Shown one piece after another: positions 6,921 through 16,866 of a stretch of 57,636 nucleotides of DNA (positions within the stretch are counted from its first letter, which is position 1; every line of letters begins with the position of its first letter). The translations under genes and the position numbers were made by a program. The notes beneath the pieces were generated by a model. It saw nothing but the letters and a program-made list of their open reading frames with translations. It was not told where the DNA came from and did not search any database. The stretch covers positions 1,157,710-1,215,345 of the forward strand of contig NZ_CP013655.1 of NCBI RefSeq assembly GCF_001465345.1. Direction: 5' to 3'. Source of the DNA: Enterococcus rotai. GTDB taxonomy: Bacteria; Bacillota; Bacilli; Lactobacillales; Enterococcaceae.

Positions 6921-9900
6921 TTAAAATATTGTCGGTAATTTAAGAATAGTCGCATAATCGTCTTCTACAAAGTAAGCTTCTTGATTCGTTAGAGCAGGTG
7001 ATTTGTAGTTCAAGTTAGCAGCTGTTAATAGACTTTGGTCTGAATATTTCATAAATAGTAAACCATGTTTATTTTGTTTTAATAACTTAGAAAAATCGTC
7101 ATAGTTCGCACCATAATCATTTGCAGAGCCAAAAGTAATGAACTTAATTGAATTGTATTCTTCATAAAGTTCAATATTTATCTTGGCTAAGGTATCTCTT
7201 GTTTTAGCGCTAAAATCATTAATGTTTGCAATTAGAATATAGTGATTCATTTCAACATCGGTTCTATTTTGTTCTTTTAGAGCGACTTGTTCATTTCTAA
7301 TACCAGTTAATAGCTGTTCCATGCCTTCTAGCTCTGAAACGTAACTTACTACAGAACCACTTAAATGTTGATATGTTTGTCTACTAGTATCAACTACATG
7401 TAAATAATTAATTGGATTAACTTGATTCATACGGTTAATTTGTGTAATAAAGAGTTTCATTAATCCTTCGGTATCTTGTTGACTAGCCCCTACAACTGTT
7501 AAATGTTCTTCTTTAGTTGTTAACCAAGGGACTACTTCAACCGTGTCTAAATCTAATCCTAAAGGTATATATTCGGTTGAAGCAGGATGTTTTCTGTCTA
7601 AGATACCTTCAAAATGCTCATAAGTTAAATCTTCTGGCACCATAGGAATAGGCTCAGGTCTTTCACCAGTCCAATGTTGATCCATCTGGCTAACTTCTTC
7701 TTGAATCGCTTCAATAATTTGTAAGGTATCTTCACCATCAGCTGGAAGGGCAGTCTGGAATAATTCAGGCTCTTCCAACTTGATCAACCCACGACCAGGT
7801 AAGTCATCAATCGTTAATGTTGTCCGTCCAACAATCGCTCTTGGCTCTGAATCATCAATCATTTTCAGTACAATTTGCGTTTTGATATTACTTGAAAGAG
7901 TCGCTCTCATTGAATTTTGTCTACCCGCAGATAGAAGTAAATGAATCCCGATTCCGGCACCTTCACGAGCTACCTGAGTAATAACCTTCTCAAGAATTTC
8001 TTCAAACTTGGCACCTTTCATTCCCTCAAAACCATCTAGAAGAATAAAGATGATTGCTTCTTCCTTCCCACTAGCTCGCTCATACATATCTAAACTAGCC
8101 ACTGAAAACTCACTCAACAGCTTCTTACGACGTTTCAACTCATCATTGATCCGTCTCGCAAACTTCTCAATTTTCTCTTCTTCATCAATACTCATCGTAT
8201 CTGCTACATGAGGCAGTTTTTTCAACGGTAGAAGTCCATTTGTTCCAAAGTCCAATAGATACACATTTAGCCTTTCAGGACTATGCACTCGCGCCAAATC
8301 CATCACAACCGTCTGCATAAACGTACTTTTCCCATACCCAGGACTACTAAACACGGTCATATGACCTTCTTGGGTCATATTCAAACGCAAGGTATTCTGC
8401 GCCTGCATACTCGGCACATCCACCACACCCAAAACAGGTTCAAGCGGCTGTTTCGCTGTTAACCATTCTTCTCTAAAGTCCACAGGATGAAGGGTAGAAG
8501 AAGCAATCCGTTCTTCCAACGGCGGTAACCAAGGTCTCGGTAGTGGGGTGATATTTTCTCTTTCCGCCACTTCATGAATCCCATCAATAATGGCATCAAG
8601 TTCTGTCGGAATCTGCTTCACATCATCCGCATTTTCAAGCCCACTTAAATCTTCACTTAAAATCTCATACTGCCCTAAATCATTCACAAGATAAATCGTA
8701 TGATCCTCAATCTGTTGGTCATCTTTTTCAGGCTGATAATCCGCTCCACTCCAAGCACTTTGGAACAATTCGTAAATCTCATTATTCCCAACTTGCAAGT
8801 AGGCACGCCCAGCTTGGGTTATTTCCGCCGCATCTGGCGTTTTCAACATTTCCATCGAATCGGCTTTATCCGCCACTTTCAACGCTAATTTAAATTTCGA
8901 GTTACTCCAGATTTGGTCATTGACCACACCACTTGGTTTTTGTGTCGCAAGAATCAAATGAATTCCTAATGAACGCCCAATCCGAGCCGTAGAAACCAGT
9001 TCTTTCATAAACTCAGGCTGTTCAGATTTCAATTCGGCGAACTCATCTGAAATTAAGAAGAGGTGAGGCATGGGTTCTTCAACATCGCCATTTTTATATA
9101 ATTTCTGATACTGATTAATATGATTCACGTTATTCTCCGAGAAAAGACGCTGACGGCGTTTTAGCTCGGCATTGATAGAGATTAAGGCACGCATACTTTG
9201 AGCGCCATCTAAGTTGGTAATACTCCCTAATAAGTGGGGTAGGTTACGGAACAAGTTCGCCATACCTCCACCTTTGTAGTCAATCAGTAGGAAAGCTACG
9301 TCGTAAGGATGGAAATTCACGGCTAAACTCAAGATATAACTCTGTACGATTTCCGATTTACCAGAACCTGTTGTCCCAGCGACTAACCCATGAGGTCCGT
9401 GAGCTTTTTCATGTAAGTTCAAGTAGACAATATCATCTTTTCCACGTAAACCTAAAGGCACAGCTAAGGTTTTATGCGGGGAATGTTCCGCCCAACGTTG
9501 GGTCACATTAAATTCCTCGAATTTTTCGATGCCGTACATTTCTAGGAACGTCACGGCTTCTGGAATACTTGATTTCAAGTTTTGTAAGTGATTCAATGGC
9601 GCAAGCAGTCTTGGCAATTGTTCTTTGTTAAATTCAGCAGGGAAGTGATCCAATTGGAACGACTTGTTCATCAATTTGCCTTCTTCTAACAAAAGAACCC
9701 CAGTATTTCGGTCACGGATATCGATAACCGTTTTGATATTATCGGATAAACTACTCATAACATCTTCCACGAAAATCACGCTACAACCAAGCTCACTCGG
9801 ATCTTCATTGAAGAATTCCATAATGACATGATCCAAAATCAACTTCTCATCAGTGATCATTACCACATAATGAGGGGAGAAGATCGTACTGTCACGGCTA

Positions 9901-11408
9901 TTACGGTTTTCTTCCATGGAATTTTTACGGTTTTTCAAAATTTGATTCAAACTATTTAACACTTGATCTCGGCTCCGTTGGTTATAGACAAACCCACGCA
10001 CGTTCACATCCTGCATTGTTGCATGAGGCAACCAACGCATCCATTCCCATAGGCCTTTTTCCGCTTCTGGGAAAATCGAGATAAACTGTAAATCATGGTA
10101 ACTATGGAACACTGATAACTGATTAACCAGTAAATGAAGCTGTTCTAGCACTAAGTTTCTAGGACCAATATACCCAACAGGTCCATTGACTAAATTCGCC
10201 ACGATCGGCATATCCTCAAGCTCTAAACTCTTCGTATAAAGCTCATAACCGCTTTTTTCTAAATCATCCGTTTCCTTGCCACGTTCTTTGTTAGAATAGG
10301 TAATTTCACTTGACGATTGCAGTGTTCCTAAACCTAAACGATAGAACAGAAAGTCAAAATGCAACGGCGTTTTTTCATAAATTCTTGGGCTATATGTTTT
10401 TGTCATGTCCAATAATTCTGAAACGTTTGGATAGTGGTAGAGCTGTCCTTGTTTTTGTTCTTGATTCAGTTGATGTAACTCTACCGATTTATCGACTAAA
10501 TATTTTTTATAGCTAACAGTGCGATCGATTAGGCTTTGTTTGTGTTCTTTTTTTGTTTTAAAGTAATTGGTGATCGAGAAAATAATCGTGATCAACGTCG
10601 TTGCAGCACTGGCTAAAACGAATAAGCCATTCGGTCTGAAAAAGGCCATCGCAACCGTCACCATCAACATCACGATCGGTGGTAAAATCGTTTTGATCAG
10701 TTGGTCTTGTTGTTTATTGTTTGGCTCACTTGGGGCATTGATCGTGATTTTTTCTTCTGGTTCACGGTAAATGATCCGTGGTGAACGGTGGAAATCTGGA
10801 TAATCTTCATAGACATCGTAACGAGACGTATAGATTTCGCATAAATCTGATTTAATGATCGTTCCTTCTGTCGCATGGATTTCATGGGTAAAGACTTTCA
10901 ATGTATGGTGTAGGAAAGACAGTTCGTCTCCTTTACCAAGTAAATAGTCTGTGCCGGTAAATAATTGATTATTGATCATCAACGCACCCGAAAGCACCGT
11001 TAACAACCATTGATCGTCTTGTTTTTTCAAAATAGCGGCAAGGGGCTGTGCTAAATCATCATTTGGTAATTCTAATGTTGCCCCTTTGTCTGTACTTAAA
11101 ATAAGTTCTTTTTTATCTAATAGGTCAAATACATGTAGTTTCGTTACAGGCGCTAAAATGATCGTTGCTTGTTGATCATCCGCTAATGAAAAGGTGAGGG
11201 GAGAGCCAAGAGATAAGGTATATTCTTGGCCTTGGTGTGTTAGTGTCCACTCATTTTTCATTTCGATTATCAATTCGTCTGCTTCAGTTAGTAACGGTAA
11301 GTGCAGAGATGCTTGATTATCTGAACCGATTTGTTGTATTTTTTCTTCATCAAGGGTCAATTGATAGCGATAGCCCTGAAGGTAGATGATGGCTTGTGTC
11401 TTGGTCAT
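6921..11408 (-). CDS. essC: EssC, membrane ATPase motor of the T7SSb
   Basis: A 1495-residue FtsK/SpoIIIE-family ATPase that recognises substrates and drives secretion. Order: two N-terminal FHA-like domains (to ~residue 190), two membrane segments (about 235-280), then three ATPase domains. D1 has an intact Walker A ([10 protein letters not shown]) and acidic Walker B (LFLISDEFAEL). D2 has FSSPGYGKST and IFILLDGFEGM. D3 has a degenerate P-loop (VVGASQQDTE) and ends the protein, as usual for substrate-binding tails. ATG at 11408 follows GGAGGG. A 104-bp stretch over D1 Walker A (9349-9452) is duplicated exactly at the left edge of the window, a ready site for recombination that would exchange the EssC tail together with cargo genes. 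Confidence 0.97.
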   Translation of the reverse strand: MTKTQAIIYLQGYRYQLTLDEEKIQQIGSDNQASLHLPLLTEADELIIEMKNEWTLTHQGQEYTLSLGSPLTFSLADDQQATIILAPVTKLHVFDLLDKKELILSTDKGATLELPNDDLAQPLAAILKKQDDQWLLTVLSGALMINNQLFTGTDYLLGKGDELSFLHHTLKVFTHEIHATEGTIIKSDLCEIYTSRYDVYEDYPDFHRSPRIIYREPEEKITINAPSEPNNKQQDQLIKTILPPIVMLMVTVAMAFFRPNGLFVLASAATTLITIIFSITNYFKTKKEHKQSLIDRTVSYKKYLVDKSVELHQLNQEQKQGQLYHYPNVSELLDMTKTYSPRIYEKTPLHFDFLFYRLGLGTLQSSSEITYSNKERGKETDDLEKSGYELYTKSLELEDMPIVANLVNGPVGYIGPRNLVLEQLHLLVNQLSVFHSYHDLQFISIFPEAEKGLWEWMRWLPHATMQDVNVRGFVYNQRSRDQVLNSLNQILKNRKNSMEENRNSRDSTIFSPHYVVMITDEKLILDHVIMEFFNEDPSELGCSVIFVEDVMSSLSDNIKTVIDIRDRNTGVLLLEEGKLMNKSFQLDHFPAEFNKEQLPRLLAPLNHLQNLKSSIPEAVTFLEMYGIEKFEEFNVTQRWAEHSPHKTLAVPLGLRGKDDIVYLNLHEKAHGPHGLVAGTTGSGKSEIVQSYILSLAVNFHPYDVAFLLIDYKGGGMANLFRNLPHLLGSITNLDGAQSMRALISINAELKRRQRLFSENNVNHINQYQKLYKNGDVEEPMPHLFLISDEFAELKSEQPEFMKELVSTARIGRSLGIHLILATQKPSGVVNDQIWSNSKFKLALKVADKADSMEMLKTPDAAEITQAGRAYLQVGNNEIYELFQSAWSGADYQPEKDDQQIEDHTIYLVNDLGQYEILSEDLSGLENADDVKQIPTELDAIIDGIHEVAERENITPLPRPWLPPLEERIASSTLHPVDFREEWLTAKQPLEPVLGVVDVPSMQAQNTLRLNMTQEGHMTVFSSPGYGKSTFMQTVVMDLARVHSPERLNVYLLDFGTNGLLPLKKLPHVADTMSIDEEEKIEKFARRINDELKRRKKLLSEFSVASLDMYERASGKEEAIIFILLDGFEGMKGAKFEEILEKVITQVAREGAGIGIHLLLSAGRQNSMRATLSSNIKTQIVLKMIDDSEPRAIVGRTTLTIDDLPGRGLIKLEEPELFQTALPADGEDTLQIIEAIQEEVSQMDQHWTGERPEPIPMVPEDLTYEHFEGILDRKHPASTEYIPLGLDLDTVEVVPWLTTKEEHLTVVGASQQDTEGLMKLFITQINRMNQVNPINYLHVVDTSRQTYQHLSGSVVSYVSELEGMEQLLTGIRNEQVALKEQNRTDVEMNHYILIANINDFSAKTRDTLAKINIELYEEYNSIKFITFGSANDYGANYDDFSKLLKQNKHGLLFMKYSDQSLLTAANLNYKSPALTNQEAYFVEDDYATILKLPTIF

Positions 11409-12644
11409 CTAATTTCCCTCCTGAACAGTCGATCCTTGTGTTTGTTCAGCTTCTTCAGCAGCTTTCACACCTTCGTCACGTTTTTCTTTGTATTTTTTAT
11501 AGTCGGCTTCTAATTTACCAATGGTTTCTTCTTTTTCGGTACCAGTCATTTTCGTGTCTTTTCTGACTTGTTCGATTTTTTGTGTGATCCCATATAAAAT
11601 CAAATCGGAATCTTCTAAGTTTTTCGCTACATCTAGGGCTTCATCCAGATTTCCTCGTCCGTTTTCGATCCAGTAATCTAGGTAATTTTCATCAGAACGT
11701 AGGGTTACGTTGTTTAAGATGACTTTTTTCTGTTGCTCTTGTAAGGCTTCCCCTTGAATAAAGCTAAAGGCTAGTTCATATTTTTGAGTGAAAGGAATAC
11801 TTGCTGTTTTTACTGGATCTAAGGTTGTGATCACGGCCTCATAGTCATTTTTCAAGAAGGCTGTGTCCGTATTTTGCATCCGATCTAAGAATGGTAAACG
11901 GAAAAATAGTAAATAAACCAATGGAATCACTAAAATAGCAGATAACACCGTCATCCAGATCGATAATTGTTTCATCACTTGGAATTTGGTTTTGCTGACT
12001 TTTTTGATTGTTTTGGCCGCATGCTCTACGGTTTGGTCGTACATTTGTACCAAATATTGTCTGATTTCTTCAAAGCTTTCTTTTTTCAAAATAGTTTGAA
12101 CGAATTCGGAGCCTTTTTTGATTTCTAATTGTCCTTCATAGAGTTTGGTAAAATCATCTTTTTTCTCGAATAAGGCAATGATCAAGCTTTTATATTGTCT
12201 TAATAGTAAGTCGTTATTGGTGACTTTCGGCGGCATTTTTCCGTCTAGTCCACGGTAAGCAATTTTAGGCTGTAGATTATAATCAAACAGCAGGTTTTCT
12301 GGGTGGATAAAGAAGGTAAGTGGTAAATCTAACAGTTGTTCAACGGCTGCCATGTTTGTCATGGCACGAAGTTTATCTTCTTTTGTTCCAGCTTTTAATT
12401 CGTTAAAGGTAATCCGTTCTTTCGGTAATGCGTAGGTGAATGTCACGGCGTCTTCTTCCCAGTGGATGCTTGTGTCCATCAAGAGTGGGTGAGCGACTTT
12501 AAGTAAGGCTAAATCTTTTTCTTCATTGACTTGAACTTCGGATTTTCTCAAAGCAAGTTGCCAATTTTCACTCGTTTTCTTAAATTCATACGTATGTTTT
12601 TCAATTATGATTGCTACAGTTGTTTCCTTCATATTTTCCATCAT
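11409..12644 (-). CDS. essB: EssB, pseudokinase membrane component of the T7SSb
   Basis: A 411-residue YukC-family protein: an N-terminal cytoplasmic pseudokinase-like domain (residues ~1-215), one transmembrane segment (MTVLSAILVIPLVYLLFF, about 230-250) and an extracytoplasmic helical domain with TPR-like repeats and a charged tail ending in Gln/Gly-rich sequence. EssB/YukC dimerises and couples EssC with EsaA in the membrane complex. ATG at 12644 directly follows the esaB stop, with GGGAG before it; a second ATG is one codon later. It abuts essC with no gap. Confidence 0.95.
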   Translation of the reverse strand: MMENMKETTVAIIIEKHTYEFKKTSENWQLALRKSEVQVNEEKDLALLKVAHPLLMDTSIHWEEDAVTFTYALPKERITFNELKAGTKEDKLRAMTNMAAVEQLLDLPLTFFIHPENLLFDYNLQPKIAYRGLDGKMPPKVTNNDLLLRQYKSLIIALFEKKDDFTKLYEGQLEIKKGSEFVQTILKKESFEEIRQYLVQMYDQTVEHAAKTIKKVSKTKFQVMKQLSIWMTVLSAILVIPLVYLLFFRLPFLDRMQNTDTAFLKNDYEAVITTLDPVKTASIPFTQKYELAFSFIQGEALQEQQKKVILNNVTLRSDENYLDYWIENGRGNLDEALDVAKNLEDSDLILYGITQKIEQVRKDTKMTGTEKEETIGKLEADYKKYKEKRDEGVKAAEEAEQTQGSTVQEGN

Positions 12645-12902
12645 CTATTCTCCCAACACTTCGATTATATCTCCGTCTGTTATCGGAAAATCTTTTAGTT
12701 TTTGCTCTTCGTCTAAAAGAATTCCTTTGTTCAACACTTTGATTTGGTATTTTTTAACGTCTTTTTCTTTACCGAAAATTTGGTTCAATTCCCGAATAAA
12801 ACGGTAAACAGTAATATTATTCGGAATACGTAGATCGACCATTTTTTCTTTATTTTTTTGATACATTAAGGTGATATTGATATGTTCTGTATTATCTGCC
12901 AT
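12645..12902 (-). CDS. esaB: EsaB/YukD, ubiquitin-like T7SSb component
   Basis: An 85-residue protein with the ubiquitin-like fold of YukD: beta strand INITLMYQK, VDLRIPNNITVYRFIREL helix, then YQIKVLNKG and a C-terminal FPITDGDIIEVLGE. I choose ATG at 12902, preceded by GAGGA, overlapping the essA stop by 11 bases; the longer frame from 12947 has no supporting site. The family is needed for secretion and may influence regulation in staphylococci. Cytoplasmic, no membrane segment. Confidence 0.93.
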   Translation of the reverse strand: MADNTEHINITLMYQKNKEKMVDLRIPNNITVYRFIRELNQIFGKEKDVKKYQIKVLNKGILLDEEQKLKDFPITDGDIIEVLGE

Positions 12903-13362
12903 GGTTTTGTCCTCTTTTTCTGTTGTGATACAAAAGTAAGGTGACAACGGTCACCAAGGCTAAGCCTAAAATCAAGGGGAATAACGCAGGAGGAGAAGAA
13001 ACTGTAGGTTCAGTTTCTTCTCGTTTAACGGCTGCTTGATTCGTTCCATTGCCTACAAATAATTGAGTAGGATCTAATTCTTTTACTTTTGCTGCTTTGG
13101 TTAAAAATAGGTTAGACATGTCTTCTTGTTTTTGTTTTTCTTCCAACGCTTTGGCGTTAGCAGTTTTTTGAATCATTTCAGTTTCAAATAAACGGTCTTC
13201 GGCGACAAAGCTTTTGGTTTTACCGTCGTCGACTTGTTCTTTATTCAACCGATCTGTTTGTAATTCTAAGTTGTTATCAAGTAAGGTTTCTTCTGCGTGG
13301 GCTGTATCAGAAAAGGAAAAGCCAATGATTCCTACTAAGCATAAGAAAATCAGTTTTTTCAT
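12892..13362 (-). CDS. essA: EssA, small membrane protein of the T7SSb
   Basis: A 156-residue protein with an N-terminal signal-like segment (MKKLIFLCLVGIIGFSF, then AHAEE), a charged extracytoplasmic middle (ELQTDRLNKEQVDDGKTK) and a C-terminal membrane segment (ALFPLILGLALVTVVTLLLY) with a basic tail. That layout and its place between esaA and esaB identify it as EssA, a required but poorly understood part of the secretion complex. I choose ATG at 13362: AAGGAAG lies upstream and it overlaps the esaA stop as ATGA. The longer reading from 13401 would add a charged extension before the signal. Confidence 0.88.
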   Translation of the reverse strand: MKKLIFLCLVGIIGFSFSDTAHAEETLLDNNLELQTDRLNKEQVDDGKTKSFVAEDRLFETEMIQKTANAKALEEKQKQEDMSNLFLTKAAKVKELDPTQLFVGNGTNQAAVKREETEPTVSSPPALFPLILGLALVTVVTLLLYHNRKRGQNHGR

Positions 13363-16300
13363 TTTGAGACCACTTCCTTCGCTTTCCGTCTTGGTTTCCA
13401 AATAAAGATGTTGAATACGATCAAGGCTGCGATCGCTAATAGATATAAAATGATCTGAACGATATTCAACGCATTATTTGCCAAAATATCGGCTAAGTTG
13501 TTTTCACCGATCGACAATGGATTGATGGAGCGAATAAGATCGACCATCGGATTATTGCCTTTCGTTTTCCCAATGGCGTTCGTCACAAAGACATAACTGA
13601 TAAATAGGAAAAGACTTAAGGCAAAACCAGCGATATGGAATTGCTTCAATGCATAGTGATTTAATAATGAGAAGATCAGCATAAATAGTACGATCATCAT
13701 GCCCCAAACGATTTGAGATTCTTTGACGATGCCTAGTTCACTGATACTCAACATACTTAAAATCAAGCCAATCCCAATTGCACTTAAGCTGATCAACAGA
13801 GTTTCTAACATGTTGTCTTTTAGCCATAGTTTTTCTTTTTTGAATTTATTTTTAACCTTTCTGGTAACAGGTTGTGTTGCGAATAGGTAAGCGATAAACA
13901 AACTCAAGGTATACATGATCAAGATCCAAGTGAACGGCTCATTGACTTCAGTCGTTTTGATCGTAGCTTCTGATTTTCCGTTAACTGGATTTGCGATAAA
14001 TTGTAGTAAGGTATTATTTGGCACGCCGTCTTTATGCGCATTGTTCAATACTTTGATAAAGGCGGAGACGAAATCATTGTTGTTTGCGAGTTCTTTGTTC
14101 AGGTTATCCATGATGACATCAGCGTTAGCAGATAAATCTTCACCATTTTTTTGCGCATTTTGTACGTCTTTATCAAATGAGGTAAAGACAGATTTCACGC
14201 TTTCTGCTTCTTTGACGTTCATGTCAGAGGCTTCTTTAACCATTTCTGCTTGCTTTTTGATGGATTCAAGCATGGAATCGATCGAAGAGATTTCGGTATC
14301 TGTAGCTGTATTGTCAGAGGCAACTTTGGTTTCGGATGTGGTGATTTCCGACATGTTTTTTTGCCAATCTGCAATTTGTGCTAAGTGTCCTTTGACATTT
14401 TCGTTTAAGTTCATGGTGTTACCCTGGATGTCTTGTAATTTTTCTCCGATTCGTTCGGATTGACGATCGATGTCGTCTGCTTGTCGAATTAAGGTTTCTA
14501 ATTTGTCATGTTGATCTTTGTAATGACCTGTTGCAAATGTTCCATTAAGTACTTGTTTGAACATTTCGGTCATGTTCATGTCCAGTAGGTTGTTGAAGAC
14601 ATCGAATGGGTATTTGTCGAAGTTTTTAAGTTCTTCAGCTACGCTATTGTATAATTCGGTCACTTTTCCAACTTCTTCAGAGTATTTTCTTTTTGCTAAT
14701 TGATAATTTCTATCTAGAAAAGCTGTTGTATCAATCGTTTGGTTCCACTCAGCTACGTAGAGAGTAGCTGTGGTTGATTTTTGTTGACGGGGTGCTGGCT
14801 GCACTTGTTTGACTTCAGGTTGAGTTGTCTGATCAGTGGTCTCAGGTTCACTTTCAGCTGATTGTTCGTTACTTTCAGAAGTCGTTGTGCTTTCTGCTGT
14901 ATTTTCTGTACTAGAGCTGCTTTCTTGCTCATTAGTAAGAGCTTTAAAAACAGGAGATGTAGTGACAGTAGTTGTTGGCACAGGAGTTTCGGCAGTTGGT
15001 TCCGTTTCTTTTTTTAATACGATGTTAAATGATGGCGCTTGTCTAGAATATTCATCATAGGTCGTAGCAAAGCTATAATAAACAGTGATTCTATCGTTTT
15101 TTCGTTCAATATCGTATTCATGATTTTCTGTTACTGGAATTGTTCCGTCTCGATCAAAGCTTACATCAATGATTCCTAGCTCATTAAGATCGCTTATGTT
15201 AGAGATACTGAATGTTCCTTCATTAAAGTTTTCAGTGTCTATTCTGAAACTTTTTCTATTCCCATATTTTGCGGGATCTAATACGTCTTTTTTAGCATCT
15301 TGTAATTTGGTATAGGTTTCCTTGAGATCTTGATAATAAGAACTTTCTTCTTTCACAAATTCTGGATCAGTATTCCAAACTAGAAGGTCGATCGTTTTGG
15401 CAGTATCATTATTTAGCTCATTATTTTCTATGATTTTTTCATTGGCAGCTTCAATTTTTTGGTTTATTCGTTCTACTTGTGATTGGATTCGTTCTGTTTT
15501 TCTACTAATCGTTTTCAGTGGCTCACCATCGTTGTATGGTACATCCATATACTGAAAAATTTCATTCATTTCATCTATATCTTCGGTATCGATTTTGTAA
15601 GGTAAAATGTCTAAACGTTTTTGTATACTCACAAGGTAATCATCATTAAATGTGCTTAGATTGTTTAGTGATGATGAGTAATTCATTTTTTTCAAAACAG
15701 TTCCAAATGTTACTTTAGATGCTTCATCTGTGTTGACTCTAAATTGTTTGAAAAATTGTTCGCTATAAGTTTCAAAATACGTATTTTCGATCGCTCTTAA
15801 GTCCTCAATTTGTTTTTCCACATCTGCTTTAGATGCTAATAACTGTTCATTTAAGGCATTCATTTGCTCGATATAACGCCCATTTCCGTCATCTGAGGCA
15901 ATAAAGTCATCCTGTAATGACTGATTCAAACTTTCAAGTGTGCTGTACAATTTACTAGTCTCGGAACTTAGTACGCTATCATCCATCGAGGTTAAGATTT
16001 TGACAAATTCTTCATAGGATAGTTTGCCATCAGCACGTTGTTTTAATAATTGTTCTAGTAATGTTGAAAAATCTTGATGACTGCTAACTAACGATTCTGG
16101 ATTTTTGATAAAATCGATCAAGGTAGTTGTCAGTAAATCATTGGCTTGTAAGGCACTTTGAGATTGTGAAGTGATGCCAGGTAGATATTCTTTAAAATTA
16201 ATGGTTGGCTGGTACAAAATATCTTGGAATTTGCTAACCGAATCTGTCTGGTTGGTATAAACTTTTTCAATATTTTGCTGAGCGGTATATAGATTATCAA

Positions 16301-16796
16301 CGATGCTGACCACATATAAATCAACAAGCTGCTGGTTTAAATCATTAACGATTTTACGACCAACACTTCTAGATTCATTTTCTAACGTAGCATTCCCATT
16401 GGCGTTGATTTTATAGTTGACTTGGACTTTTTCAGGTGCTTCACTATCTAGTTCTAAAAGTTTACTTGAAAAATTGCTTGGAATTGTCACGAGTAAGTTA
16501 TAAGTGCCGGATTTTAAGCCATTTTCAGCAATTCCTCGGCTAACTGTAAACCAGTTGTACGTCGCATCTTTTTCAATTTTCTTGACATAATCCGCGCCTA
16601 AGTTATAGTCTATGTTATTTTTATTAACACCGTTATCTTCATTTACTAATGCAATGTTCAACCGCATATCTTGTTCTTCTTTTGCTTTATTTGCAGAGAT
16701 ATCGGTAAAATCTCGGTTCATAAATATCAGCATAATAAGTAAAATTACAACCATCCAAACAGACTTCAACATATAATATAGTTTTTTACTGTTCAT
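13359..16796 (-). CDS. esaA: EsaA, large extracellular-loop membrane protein of the T7SSb
   Basis: A 1145-residue YhgE/Pip-type protein. It has one membrane segment near the N-terminus (SVWMVVILLIMLIFM), a very long extracytoplasmic domain with coiled coils and a Ser/Thr/Glu-rich low-complexity insert (residues ~590-680, e.g. SSSSTENTAESTTTSESNEQ), and five or six C-terminal membrane segments. EsaA spans the wall and scaffolds EssB and EssC; homologues serve as phage receptors. ATG at 16796 follows AGGAGAA. The Ser/Thr insert is probably a variable surface-exposed region. A hairpin between esxA and this gene likely lowers its expression relative to esxA. Confidence 0.95.
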   Translation of the reverse strand: MNSKKLYYMLKSVWMVVILLIMLIFMNRDFTDISANKAKEEQDMRLNIALVNEDNGVNKNNIDYNLGADYVKKIEKDATYNWFTVSRGIAENGLKSGTYNLLVTIPSNFSSKLLELDSEAPEKVQVNYKINANGNATLENESRSVGRKIVNDLNQQLVDLYVVSIVDNLYTAQQNIEKVYTNQTDSVSKFQDILYQPTINFKEYLPGITSQSQSALQANDLLTTTLIDFIKNPESLVSSHQDFSTLLEQLLKQRADGKLSYEEFVKILTSMDDSVLSSETSKLYSTLESLNQSLQDDFIASDDGNGRYIEQMNALNEQLLASKADVEKQIEDLRAIENTYFETYSEQFFKQFRVNTDEASKVTFGTVLKKMNYSSSLNNLSTFNDDYLVSIQKRLDILPYKIDTEDIDEMNEIFQYMDVPYNDGEPLKTISRKTERIQSQVERINQKIEAANEKIIENNELNNDTAKTIDLLVWNTDPEFVKEESSYYQDLKETYTKLQDAKKDVLDPAKYGNRKSFRIDTENFNEGTFSISNISDLNELGIIDVSFDRDGTIPVTENHEYDIERKNDRITVYYSFATTYDEYSRQAPSFNIVLKKETEPTAETPVPTTTVTTSPVFKALTNEQESSSSTENTAESTTTSESNEQSAESEPETTDQTTQPEVKQVQPAPRQQKSTTATLYVAEWNQTIDTTAFLDRNYQLAKRKYSEEVGKVTELYNSVAEELKNFDKYPFDVFNNLLDMNMTEMFKQVLNGTFATGHYKDQHDKLETLIRQADDIDRQSERIGEKLQDIQGNTMNLNENVKGHLAQIADWQKNMSEITTSETKVASDNTATDTEISSIDSMLESIKKQAEMVKEASDMNVKEAESVKSVFTSFDKDVQNAQKNGEDLSANADVIMDNLNKELANNNDFVSAFIKVLNNAHKDGVPNNTLLQFIANPVNGKSEATIKTTEVNEPFTWILIMYTLSLFIAYLFATQPVTRKVKNKFKKEKLWLKDNMLETLLISLSAIGIGLILSMLSISELGIVKESQIVWGMMIVLFMLIFSLLNHYALKQFHIAGFALSLFLFISYVFVTNAIGKTKGNNPMVDLIRSINPLSIGENNLADILANNALNIVQIILYLLAIAALIVFNIFIWKPRRKAKEVVSK

Positions 16797-16809
16797 TTAT
16801 CATTCTCCT

Positions 16810-16853
16810 AAAAAAAGAGGAACAGCGAGGAGCAAGTGCCCTCCCTATTCCTC
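16810..16853 (-). terminator. Attenuating terminator between esxA and esaA
   Basis: On the minus strand, gaggaa...ttcctc arms with an inner ggagg/ctcc stem are followed at once by seven T residues. It lies 14-57 bases after the esxA stop and before the esaA ribosome binding site. Partial termination here would give a short abundant esxA message and a rarer full-length machinery message. Confidence 0.75.
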
Positions 16854-16866
16854 AGTTATGTGGTTC

